Assembly (NCBI RefSeq): GCF_006716065.1
Contig: NZ_VFOL01000001.1
Coordinates: 3,534,001-3,598,000, forward strand
Source: Salinispora arenicola
Lineage (GTDB): Bacteria > Actinomycetota > Actinomycetes > Mycobacteriales > Micromonosporaceae
Reading direction: 5' to 3'
Length of the DNA stretch: 64,000 nt
Shown piece by piece: positions 6,544-13,724 of this stretch. A model generated the notes under the pieces. The model searched no databases. It saw only the letters and a program-made list of their open reading frames with translations, and had not been told where the DNA came from. The position numbers and the translations under genes were made by a program. Position 1 is the first letter of the stretch, and each line of letters starts with the position of its first letter.

Positions 6544-9288
6544 GTGCACTTCCGACTTCTCGGCCACATTGAGGTCGTTGACGATGGGACGAGTCTGACG
6601 CTCGGCGGCATCCGTGCCCGGGCGACGCTCGGCTATCTGCTGCTCAACCACAACTCGGTGATCCCGGTCAGCCGACTCATGAAGGCGTTGTGGCCCAACG
6701 GCACCCCGGCTACCGGACGCAAGATGCTGCATAACGCCATCTCCCACCTGCGCGGCGTGATCGGTACGAACAGCATGACCGCGCGGGCACCGGTGCTGCT
6801 GACCCACGCGCCCGGCTACTTCCTGCGGGTGCAGGGGGAGTCGGTGGACATGATCTGTTTCAGGCAGCTGGTGGATGCTGCCCGGGGTGATCTCGCGGCG
6901 GGGCGGTGGGAACAGGCAGCCGACACACTGCGCGGCGCACTTGCCCTCTGGCGCGGACCCGCAATGGTGGATCTGGTCGAGGCGGGGGTGAACTGGGCTG
7001 AGCTGACCGCACTTGAAAATGACCGGCGGGCGGCGATCGAGTGTCTCGTCGACGCGGATCTGGCCTTGGGCCGGCACGCGCAGGTGATCAGCGAGCTGGA
7101 GACGCAGCTGCAGGCCGGTCCGCTGCGGGAGCGGATGGCCGGGCAGCTGATGCGGGCGCTCTACCACTGCGGTCGACAGTCGGACGCGCTCGCGCTCTAC
7201 CAGCGCACCCGGACCGCTCTGATCGAGGAGTTCGGCCTGGATCCCAGCCCGGAGCTGCAGCAGCTGGAACGTGCCATCCTCAACCATGCCCTCGTTGGGG
7301 GCACGGCCGTGAGGCCGTCCGCCGACCAGCCGGCCGAGCTGATCGTTCATAGCGATTCGGCGTCGCCCCTGCCTTCCCGGCCTGCCTCGGCTGGTCTGAA
7401 CGCGGTACCCGATGTCGCGTCCGACCGGGTGGTGCCAGACACCTCAGCCGAAGCGGGAGCATCGGTGTCCGCTGCGCTGACCGCGGTACCCGATGTCGCG
7501 TCCGACCGGGTGGTGCCAGATACCTCAGCCGGAGCGGGCTCCTCGGCATCCACAGTGGCTACGGCTGCCGTTGCCAGCGAGATCAAGCAGGTCAGCATTG
7601 TGCTGGTCCGCGCTATCAAGGAGACGGCCGAGGCGTCGGACCCGGCCGCAGCGGCGCTGACGCACGAGCGCACTACCCGGGTTGTCGAGGCCGAGGCGGC
7701 GCGGTGGGGCGGCACGATGGCCGGGACGTTGGGTTCGCTGTGGATGGTCGTCTTCGGGGTACCGGTCTCCGGGGAGTTCGACGCCTGGCATGCGGCACGG
7801 GCGGCCCGTACCATCAGCCACCGCCTGACCCGGCAACCGCCGAACGAGGACGGGCCGGACGGCGACCCGTCCGGAGCGGTGGTGGTCGCCACCGGCAAGG
7901 CCCTCGTCCGACCGTCGGGCGGGTCGCCGTCCGCAGTCAGCGGGGCGGTGTTCGACCGGGCCATGGGCCAGCTCATCGCCGCTCGACCGGGCGAGGTGTC
8001 GATGTGCGAGCAGACGGCTGCCGCGGGTAGGACCACCGAGCGTCGCACCCTGTCGCTGGTCAATGTGCCGACCGGCGGCGCCTCCGAGCCGTTCGTTGGT
8101 CGCGACCATGACATGCGCGTCCTCCAGCACGCCTGGGCCCAGGTGCGTCGGCTCCACCACCCGCATCTGGTGACCGTTCTTGGACCAGCAGGGATGGGTA
8201 AGACCCGGCTGCTCGCCGAGTTCACCGGCCGAGCCGCGGGCGCGGACCCAGCGGCGGAGTGCCTGATCGGTAGCTGTGCCCCGGCCGAGCCGGGCGGTAC
8301 CGGGTTCGACGCGCTGGCCGATATCGTCAAGGCACGCTGCGGGGTTGCCACGGACGGCAGTGAGTCCCACACGCGGGCCCGGCTCGCGTCGGCGGTCACC
8401 GGGCTGTCCGGGCTGAACCGGCCGGACTGGGTGCTGGGCCACCTGTGCGACCTCGTTTTCGGCACGACCGATGGCGGCGAGGATGCGGTGTCCGCCTGGT
8501 GCTCCTTCCTGGAAGCGACCGTGGTCGAGCGCCCGGCCGTGCTGGTTTTGGAGGATGCGCACTGCGCTGCGGACGCGGTGCTCGACGTCGTCGACCAGCT
8601 GGCCAGCTCGACCGGGCCGCTGCTCACCGTGGTCACCGCCCGCCCGGAGGAGTTACTCGGCCGGCGGCCCGGCTGGGGTGGCGGCAAACGCTACGCGAGT
8701 GCCACGGTCCTGCAGCCACTGGACGACCGCGACATACGTGAACTGGCCGCCACGCGCCTTGGCCGCCGTAACCGGGACGGTGCGCCCACTTTGGTCGACG
8801 CGGTGGTCACCAAGGCGGGCGGGAACCCGTTTTTCGCGCTGGAGTTGGCTGCCACGCTGGCCGGCTCTGCGGACCGGCCTGTGAGCGCCGTACAGCACGC
8901 GACCGGCAGCACCTCGTTGTCCTTGAGCCTGCCCCCGGCCGTCCGTGCCGTGTTGGACGCGCAGATCGACACGCTGCCCCTGGTGGCCAAGACTGTCCTG
9001 CTCGACGCGGTCGTGCTGGGTGCGAGCTTCTGTGGCGGCGCCGTCGCTGCGATAGGGTCGGCCTGCGCCGCGGATGTCGAGCAGGGTTTGTGGCACCTCG
9101 AACGCCTCGACCTGGTGGCCCGCAACGGGCAGCTGTCACCGGCAGGGCGGCCGGAGTACGAGTTCCGCATCAGCGCACTGCGCGACGTGGCGTACGAACG
9201 CCTGGTGCCCGCCGCCCGTGAGGAGAAGCAGCGGATCGTCGCTGGATGGCGGTTCCAGCTGCCGGATCCGGACAAGCTGGCCTCGTGA
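6544..9288 (+). CDS. PimR-like SARP regulator with degenerate cyclase domain and AAA ATPase
   Basis: The 914-residue product starts at GTG 6544 after GAGGAGG. Residues 1-95 are an OmpR-type winged helix as in SARP activators (begins MHFRLLGHIEV). Residues 100-255 are the bacterial transcriptional activator (BTAD) domain ending EEFGLDPSPELQQLE. A linker with a 27-residue-period duplication follows. Residues about 346-430 resemble the N-terminal half of a class III cyclase (EAARWGGTMAGTLGS, MVVFGVPVSG), but both metal-binding Asp positions are changed, so it should not make a cyclic nucleotide. The ATPase has Walker A GPAGMGKT (about 546-553) and a Walker B near VLVLEDAH. No LuxR-type C-terminal helix-turn-helix exists. 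SARP plus cyclase-like plus LAL-ATPase is the arrangement of PimR of the pimaricin cluster, an activator of polyketide genes. This is the obvious pathway regulator. Leu704 is encoded by TTA. Confidence 0.9.
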   Translation: MHFRLLGHIEVVDDGTSLTLGGIRARATLGYLLLNHNSVIPVSRLMKALWPNGTPATGRKMLHNAISHLRGVIGTNSMTARAPVLLTHAPGYFLRVQGESVDMICFRQLVDAARGDLAAGRWEQAADTLRGALALWRGPAMVDLVEAGVNWAELTALENDRRAAIECLVDADLALGRHAQVISELETQLQAGPLRERMAGQLMRALYHCGRQSDALALYQRTRTALIEEFGLDPSPELQQLERAILNHALVGGTAVRPSADQPAELIVHSDSASPLPSRPASAGLNAVPDVASDRVVPDTSAEAGASVSAALTAVPDVASDRVVPDTSAGAGSSASTVATAAVASEIKQVSIVLVRAIKETAEASDPAAAALTHERTTRVVEAEAARWGGTMAGTLGSLWMVVFGVPVSGEFDAWHAARAARTISHRLTRQPPNEDGPDGDPSGAVVVATGKALVRPSGGSPSAVSGAVFDRAMGQLIAARPGEVSMCEQTAAAGRTTERRTLSLVNVPTGGASEPFVGRDHDMRVLQHAWAQVRRLHHPHLVTVLGPAGMGKTRLLAEFTGRAAGADPAAECLIGSCAPAEPGGTGFDALADIVKARCGVATDGSESHTRARLASAVTGLSGLNRPDWVLGHLCDLVFGTTDGGEDAVSAWCSFLEATVVERPAVLVLEDAHCAADAVLDVVDQLASSTGPLLTVVTARPEELLGRRPGWGGGKRYASATVLQPLDDRDIRELAATRLGRRNRDGAPTLVDAVVTKAGGNPFFALELAATLAGSADRPVSAVQHATGSTSLSLSLPPAVRAVLDAQIDTLPLVAKTVLLDAVVLGASFCGGAVAAIGSACAADVEQGLWHLERLDLVARNGQLSPAGRPEYEFRISALRDVAYERLVPAAREEKQRIVAGWRFQLPDPDKLAS
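7401..7538 (+). repeat. 81-bp-period tandem duplication in the SARP linker
   Basis: A 57-bp unit at 7401-7457 recurs at 7482-7538 with two differences, 81 bp apart, so the frame is kept. It encodes the unit AVPDVASDRVVPDTSA twice in the flexible linker between the BTAD and cyclase-like domains. It lengthens a linker and is unlikely to be a domain. Confidence 0.85.
8653..8655 (+). promoter_or_regulatory. TTA leucine codon in the regulator (possible bldA control point)
   Basis: The in-frame codon for Leu704 of the SARP regulator is TTA, very rare in high-GC actinobacteria. In Streptomyces such codons need the bldA tRNA and make pathway regulators growth-phase dependent. Whether this organism uses bldA that way is inference. 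Confidence 0.6.
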
Positions 9289-9296
9289 CGATGACA

Positions 9297-9306
9297 GGAC
9301 TAGCCT
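9297..9306 (+). repeat. Target-site duplication, left copy
   Basis: GGACTAGCCT directly precedes the left terminal inverted repeat of the insertion sequence and recurs exactly at 10819-10828. A 10-bp duplication is within the range known for IS4-family elements. Confidence 0.88.
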
Positions 9307-10818
9307 CAACGCCGTTCAGTTAGGGCGGTGGCTGGTTCGTCAAGGGTCGTTGGTGATGACGTCGATGCTGGTGGTGGCCTTGTAGGTTCGGCGGTCGATC
9401 CGGGGTCCGCGGGTCTGGTACTTGGAGTTCGAGCGTTTGGTCATGCGGGCCTTGATTCGGATGCGACGGTCGGGCAGCAGGTTCGTCAGGACGCGTTCAC
9501 CGATGGCGCCGACCAGGTCGATGACGGTGTTGGTGATGATGCCGGCGGCCTGGGTGATCTGGTCGCGGGCGGCGTGCAGGGCGGTGGTGAAGCTGGCCCG
9601 GTCCGGGTCGAGGCCGGGCCGGCTGTCAGTGGCGTCGACCATGGCGGTGCGCAGCACCTGGTAGACGATGAGCAGGGCGTGGATCTCCTGGTCGACGCCG
9701 TCGGGGGTGCGGGCGCGCAGCACCCGGCCGCCGAGGATGGTGGACTTCAGTTCCAGGTAGGCGGTCTCGATTTCCCACCGCTGGTGGTAGAGGCGGACGA
9801 GGTCGGCGGCGGGGTAGCGACGTGGGTCGAGCAGGGTGGTGATGAGCCTGTAGTCGCCGGTGTGGCTGCCGGCCGTGGTGGTGATGCTGATCCGGGCCTC
9901 GATGATCCTCACCGGCTGGCCGTCGATGACCGACAGCCAGGATCCGTCTCGACGGCGGCGGGTCATCGGGAGTTTCCGGCCGCTCTTGCAGCGGATCAGC
10001 AGGTCCGCTCCGGTGGCGGTGAACGCGCCGATTAGGTCGGCGGCGGCGTAGTTGCGGTCGGCCAGCAGCAGCATTCCGGCGGGCAGGCTGCGGGTCAGCC
10101 GGTGGGCTTGGGTGATCTCGCCGGTGGTGCTCGGGTCGAACACGGCGTCGATGACTGAGCGGGTGCCGCATGTCAGTAGCGCGCTCAGCCGCAGTGTGGG
10201 GTAGCCGGAGCCGCCGTTGTTGCACCGGTGTTTGCCGTAGCGACCCAGGTTGGCCGGCGAGTCCGCGACAGCGATCATGGTGCCGTCGACGACGAGCGGT
10301 AGCAGTCCCCGCCATCGCACCGCAGCGACAGCGCTGGTGGCCGCGGGGCCGCGCAGCAGGTCGAACAAGGCCCGCAGTGGGGCCGGGCCGAGTCGTTGCC
10401 GGGCCTGCCGCAACGCGCTGTCGCTGGGATCGGCGACTGGCAGCCCGCGCAGACCGGCGACGAGTTTCGCCCACACCTGCCGGTAGCCGCAATCGGCGAA
10501 CAGGCAGCCGGCCAGCAGCAGATACACCACGACCCGGGCCGGCAACAGGCGGACACGTCGCTGTGTGCGCCTGGTCGCAGCCAGCACGTCATCGATCATC
10601 TCGAACGGCACGAGGCGGGTCAGCTCACCGAGGTGACCCGCCGCGAACGGCCCGGCAGCTACCGTGACCGTCCGGGCTATGGCAATCTCATCCACCGAGC
10701 GGGGTTCCTGGTTCGGGTTGTCTTGGAGTGACAAACCTTGATACCGGAGCCCCGCTTCTCATTCCCTGATCAACACGCCCCTTGACCAGCCACGCCTACA
10801 CCTAACTGAACGGCGTTG
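9307..10818 (-). mobile_element. Complete IS4-family insertion sequence, 1512 bp
   Basis: The element is bounded by perfect 18-bp terminal inverted repeats (CAACGCCGTTCAGTTAGG inward from each end: 9307-9324 and 10801-10818) and flanked by a 10-bp direct duplication. It carries one intact minus-strand transposase. It sits 18 bases after the SARP stop codon and just before the hairpin that would end the SARP transcript. Intact ends, target duplication and open frame all indicate a recent and possibly still active insertion. I cannot assign an IS name without a database. Confidence 0.93.
9340..10734 (-). CDS. IS4-family DDE transposase
   Basis: The 464-residue product has the IS4-family catalytic layout. 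The first Asp is in PLVVDGTMIAVAD, the second in LLLADRNYAA, and the glutamate lies in the YREK signature: YHQRWEIETAYLELKS matches Y-(2)-R-(3)-E-(6)-K exactly. The N-terminal region (about 25-130) resembles the helical domain seen in this family, and the C-terminus is basic. The frame fills the element between its terminal repeats and has no interruption, so the enzyme is probably functional. It cuts and pastes the surrounding 1.5-kb element through its 18-bp ends. It is unrelated to polyketide chemistry. Confidence 0.95.
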   Translation of the reverse strand: MSLQDNPNQEPRSVDEIAIARTVTVAAGPFAAGHLGELTRLVPFEMIDDVLAATRRTQRRVRLLPARVVVYLLLAGCLFADCGYRQVWAKLVAGLRGLPVADPSDSALRQARQRLGPAPLRALFDLLRGPAATSAVAAVRWRGLLPLVVDGTMIAVADSPANLGRYGKHRCNNGGSGYPTLRLSALLTCGTRSVIDAVFDPSTTGEITQAHRLTRSLPAGMLLLADRNYAAADLIGAFTATGADLLIRCKSGRKLPMTRRRRDGSWLSVIDGQPVRIIEARISITTTAGSHTGDYRLITTLLDPRRYPAADLVRLYHQRWEIETAYLELKSTILGGRVLRARTPDGVDQEIHALLIVYQVLRTAMVDATDSRPGLDPDRASFTTALHAARDQITQAAGIITNTVIDLVGAIGERVLTNLLPDRRIRIKARMTKRSNSKYQTRGPRIDRRTYKATTSIDVITNDP

Positions 10819-10828
10819 GGACTAGCCT
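10819..10828 (+). repeat. Target-site duplication, right copy
   Basis: GGACTAGCCT directly follows the right terminal inverted repeat and matches the left copy base for base. Confidence 0.88.
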
Positions 10829-10841
10829 CGCGCTCACGTGG

Positions 10842-10889
10842 TCCTGCATGAAGCGGCGGGGCCGTGAGGCCCCGCCGCTTCATGCAGGA
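10842..10889. terminator. Strong bidirectional hairpin terminator
   Basis: A perfect 22-bp GC-rich stem (arms 10842-10863 and 10868-10889) closes on a GTGA loop. It lies 8 bases beyond the halogenase stop and, before the IS inserted, would have lain about 43 bases beyond the SARP stop, so it served both converging genes. Confidence 0.85.
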
Positions 10890-10896
10890 GCCGGGG

Positions 10897-12651
10897 TCAA
10901 CCGGCGGCCACGACCAACCCGGCGCGGACGAGTCGCTTCAGGAGCTGATGCTGCGACATGGTGAGCTGGCCATCGAGCTTGCGCATCGTCACGCCTGCCG
11001 CGAGATAGCCGAGCAACTCGGCTGTACCTTCCCGAGCCAGGCCCCGGATCTCGACGTCGATGGCGCCGTCGGCGAAGCCGATGCGGTGCGCCGGGACGGG
11101 CAGGGCGCTTGGCGACTCGATGACGTCGCGGTTGGTGACTGGGTCGGCCCAGTAGGTCGCGATCCCCGCCTTGGTCGCCTCGCTCACCTCGTCGTCGAAT
11201 GGCGGCGGGGGCAGGTGCCCCTTGAATCCCGGCACGTCGAGCCCGACCGTTTCGCGGACGACCACGCCAGGTGCCAGGGTCAGCGTCGCATCGACATCGA
11301 TCGCCGCTGGTTCGGCCCGCTCGTTCGCCCGGGTGAGCGGGCCCTCGCCCTGCATCGGCGCCCCCGTGATCAGCTGCATGAGGTTGGGCGTGACCGAGGT
11401 GTTGAGTAGCACGTCAAAGGTCCGCTCCTGGATATCCAGGTCCGGGCTGCTGCTGCGGTGCCGCCAGTAGATGCTCTCCGGGTCCTGGCCGCCCAGCGCG
11501 TGGTACCACTGGTCGATCGAGAGCGCGAAGGTTTCGGCCATGCCGTGCCAGCCCTCGTCGTAGTCGCGCCACAGGTCGCGGCAGCCCTGCTCGTTCAGTT
11601 CGCCGGTGAGCGTGTGCTCCAGCAGCATCGCGGCGTTCACCGCCTGGTTCGTGGCGAACGCGACGCCAGAGGAGAACAGTGGGTCGACGAAGTAGGCCGA
11701 GTCACCCACGAGCAGCCAACGCTCGTCGTAGTCGGAAAACCGGCCGTTGACCATCGAGTAGTTTGTGGCCGTGAGCATCTTGTCGGCGATCGGCTCTGCG
11801 TGGGCGATGAGGTCCTTCAGGTACGGCACCCGACGTATCGTGTCGATAAACGTCTTCTGGTCGGTGAAGTCGGACCCCTTCTGCTTGAGGATCTCCGGAA
11901 TGGTCACGATGCCGACCGAATAGGTCAACCTGCGTTTTCCATCGATAATCTTCGGGACCGGAATGTACCAGCACCAGCCGTCCTGGAAGGCGAAACAGCC
12001 GATCGGCGACTGGTTCCCCTCCCGAAAGATGTTCCAATCGCCGGGCAGGTCCTGCACACGCTCGCCGCCGAGAAAGTGCTGCCAGATGGCGATGTTGCGG
12101 TAGGTCGACAGCCACTCGCGTCTCTGCTTGGCGGCGATGCTGTTGCGCCTGCCCGAGGCGTCTACGAAGTACTTCGACCGAACGACCGTGCCGTCGCCCA
12201 GGGTGATCGTGCAGCCGTCGGCGTCTGACTCGAACTGCTTGACCGGCGTGTCCTCGAACACCTTGACGCCGCTGTCGGCCGCGTGTTGGAGCAGGATATG
12301 ATCGAACTCGGCGCGGTTGACGTGCATGGCAAAGCGGGGCACGCCGTCGTTCAGGTAGTTGCGGTGGTCAAAGAAGGCGACCATCGGAACCTCGCCCCAA
12401 TTGAACACGCCGCCGTACTTCTTCACCCAGCACTTGCTGGCCAGAACCTTCTCCAGCGCACCGCTCTGCTCGATCGCCGGGATCATCTGATGGGCAAACG
12501 ACTCGCCGATGTGCTCGCGCGGCATTTCTTCCTTCTCGAATATCGCCACGCTTAACGTCGTCCGCCGGGCCAGCAGCGCTCCGAGTGTCGAGCCGGCCGG
12601 ACCACCACCCATGACGACGACGTCGTACTCGGAGCCTATTTCTCTACCCAT
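10897..12651 (-). CDS. Flavin-dependent halogenase
   Basis: From the ATG at 12651, preceded by AGGAGG at about 7 bases, the product is 584 residues. It has the FAD fold GGGPAG (residues 15-20), the second FAD motif LLVGDSAYFVDPLFSSG, and the halogenase signature W-x-W-x-I-P as WCWYIP (226-231), which separates halogenases from monooxygenases. A lysine in WVKKYGG (77 or 78) is a candidate for the HOX-binding lysine. The C-terminal 130 or so residues extend past the core fold, as in several halogenases of polyketide pathways. The enzyme uses FADH2 from a separate reductase, oxygen and chloride or bromide to halogenate an electron-rich carbon, perhaps on a carrier-bound or released polyketide. 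It is divergent from the hydrolase-PKS operon. Leu33 is a TTA codon. Confidence 0.92.
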   Translation of the reverse strand: MGREIGSEYDVVVMGGGPAGSTLGALLARRTTLSVAIFEKEEMPREHIGESFAHQMIPAIEQSGALEKVLASKCWVKKYGGVFNWGEVPMVAFFDHRNYLNDGVPRFAMHVNRAEFDHILLQHAADSGVKVFEDTPVKQFESDADGCTITLGDGTVVRSKYFVDASGRRNSIAAKQRREWLSTYRNIAIWQHFLGGERVQDLPGDWNIFREGNQSPIGCFAFQDGWCWYIPVPKIIDGKRRLTYSVGIVTIPEILKQKGSDFTDQKTFIDTIRRVPYLKDLIAHAEPIADKMLTATNYSMVNGRFSDYDERWLLVGDSAYFVDPLFSSGVAFATNQAVNAAMLLEHTLTGELNEQGCRDLWRDYDEGWHGMAETFALSIDQWYHALGGQDPESIYWRHRSSSPDLDIQERTFDVLLNTSVTPNLMQLITGAPMQGEGPLTRANERAEPAAIDVDATLTLAPGVVVRETVGLDVPGFKGHLPPPPFDDEVSEATKAGIATYWADPVTNRDVIESPSALPVPAHRIGFADGAIDVEIRGLAREGTAELLGYLAAGVTMRKLDGQLTMSQHQLLKRLVRAGLVVAAG

Positions 12652-12673
12652 GGTTCTGACCTCCTGAGATGGC

Positions 12674-12687
12674 CGACGACGTCGTCG
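12674..12687. promoter_or_regulatory. Perfect 14-bp palindrome upstream of the halogenase
   Basis: CGACGACGTCGTCG is a perfect palindrome beginning 22 bases upstream of the halogenase ATG, just above the ribosome binding site. Its position suits a repressor site or a transcript hairpin; with this base composition chance is possible. Confidence 0.35.
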
Positions 12688-12833
12688 AGCCAGATGTCCA
12701 CGACGGGTCGACGTCAAGGTAGGAGCCACGATGTGCTTGGGCAGTGGTGGCGTTCCGGGCTTCGCTCATCACGCGGTAATCGCGGGCGGTCGGGCCTCAC
12801 GTCGCGCCCGGCGGCGGAAGGGGTTACCGGGCA

Positions 12834-12860
12834 ATGGGTCGGCGGTGGGACCGGACCCAT
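12834..12860. promoter_or_regulatory. Inverted repeat upstream of the PKS operon
   Basis: ATGGGTC (12834-12840) and GACCCAT (12854-12860) form a perfect 7-base inverted repeat with a 13-base gap, about 75 bases upstream of the first gene of the operon. It lies in the 284-bp divergent intergenic region where the promoters of the halogenase and PKS operon must be. A regulator site is inferred. Confidence 0.4.
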
Positions 12861-12935
12861 AGGAGGGCCGGGATCACGGCCCTAGCGTCGGCAACGCCGG
12901 AGTCCAGGACCCTCCCGGAAAGGGGTCAGTCCACC

Positions 12936-13724
12936 ATGCACGCCATCCACAACGTCGCTCTGCCCAGTGTGGTCCGCGGCACGGGTCCAGGGCTCGTGCT
13001 CGTGCACGGCGCCGGTGCCACCTCGGAGAGCACGTACGGGCCACTGGTCAGCGGGCTGGCTGCCGGGTACGGCGTCGTGGCGCCGGACTACTCCAGGCTG
13101 CCCACGGACGCCGCGGTCGATATTGACGCCCTCGCCGACTGGCACGTCGAGGCGGCCCTGCGCGCGGGATGCGAGCGGTTCGCCATGATCGGGCACTCGC
13201 TGGGCAGCATGATCGCGACCCGGGCGGCCGTTCGCCATCCGGACCGGGTGACCGCGCTCGTGCTCACCTCAGCCTTCGCCCGGGCCCCCGCGTCCACCCG
13301 GCTCAAGCTGCGGGTGTGGCGCGACCTGCTGGACGGCGACCGGGTTCTACTGGCGCGATTCCTGATGTCGTTGATGCTCAGCGACCGCTATCTCGACGCC
13401 ATGACCGAGGAGCAGCTGGACGGCTTTGCCGAACTCATCGCCCTCACGGTGAGCCCCGGCAGCGCCGAGCAACTCGAGCTCGTGCTCCGCCTCGACGTGC
13501 GCGCCGACCTGGCCAAGGTGCGCGTGCCGACCCTGGTGATCGCCACCAGCGACGACCGCCTTGTGCCCGCCGCGATGTGCGACGAGCTGATCGACCACCT
13601 GAGCGCCGCCGTCTCGGCGGCCCTCCCGTGCGGGCACCTGCCCGCTCTGGAGTGCCCACAGGAGTGGCAGCGACTGATCGGAGACTTCCTCGCGGCGGTC
13701 GTCGCTGACGGAGCGGCCCGGTGA
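12936..13724 (+). CDS. Alpha/beta hydrolase, first gene of the PKS operon
   Basis: The ATG at 12936 follows a purine-rich GGAAAGGGG. The 262-residue product shows the strand-turn [12 protein letters not shown] with the oxyanion region, the nucleophile elbow GHSLGS with Ser88, an acidic residue in TSDDRLVP and a catalytic His in [10 protein letters not shown]. It lacks the features that define type II thioesterases, so it is a general alpha/beta hydrolase. Its stop overlaps the PKS1 start as GTGA, so the two are translationally coupled and made together. Candidate roles are removal of stalled acyl groups, release or cyclisation of the chain, or hydrolysis of a late intermediate. Context supports a pathway role; the exact reaction is open. 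Confidence 0.85.
   Translation: MHAIHNVALPSVVRGTGPGLVLVHGAGATSESTYGPLVSGLAAGYGVVAPDYSRLPTDAAVDIDALADWHVEAALRAGCERFAMIGHSLGSMIATRAAVRHPDRVTALVLTSAFARAPASTRLKLRVWRDLLDGDRVLLARFLMSLMLSDRYLDAMTEEQLDGFAELIALTVSPGSAEQLELVLRLDVRADLAKVRVPTLVIATSDDRLVPAAMCDELIDHLSAAVSAALPCGHLPALECPQEWQRLIGDFLAAVVADGAAR

Noticed and set aside
9000..9288. LuxR-type helix-turn-helix at the end of the SARP regulator
   Set aside because: The protein ends shortly after the ATPase part; I found no helix-turn-helix. The IS lies after the stop codon, so it did not remove one.
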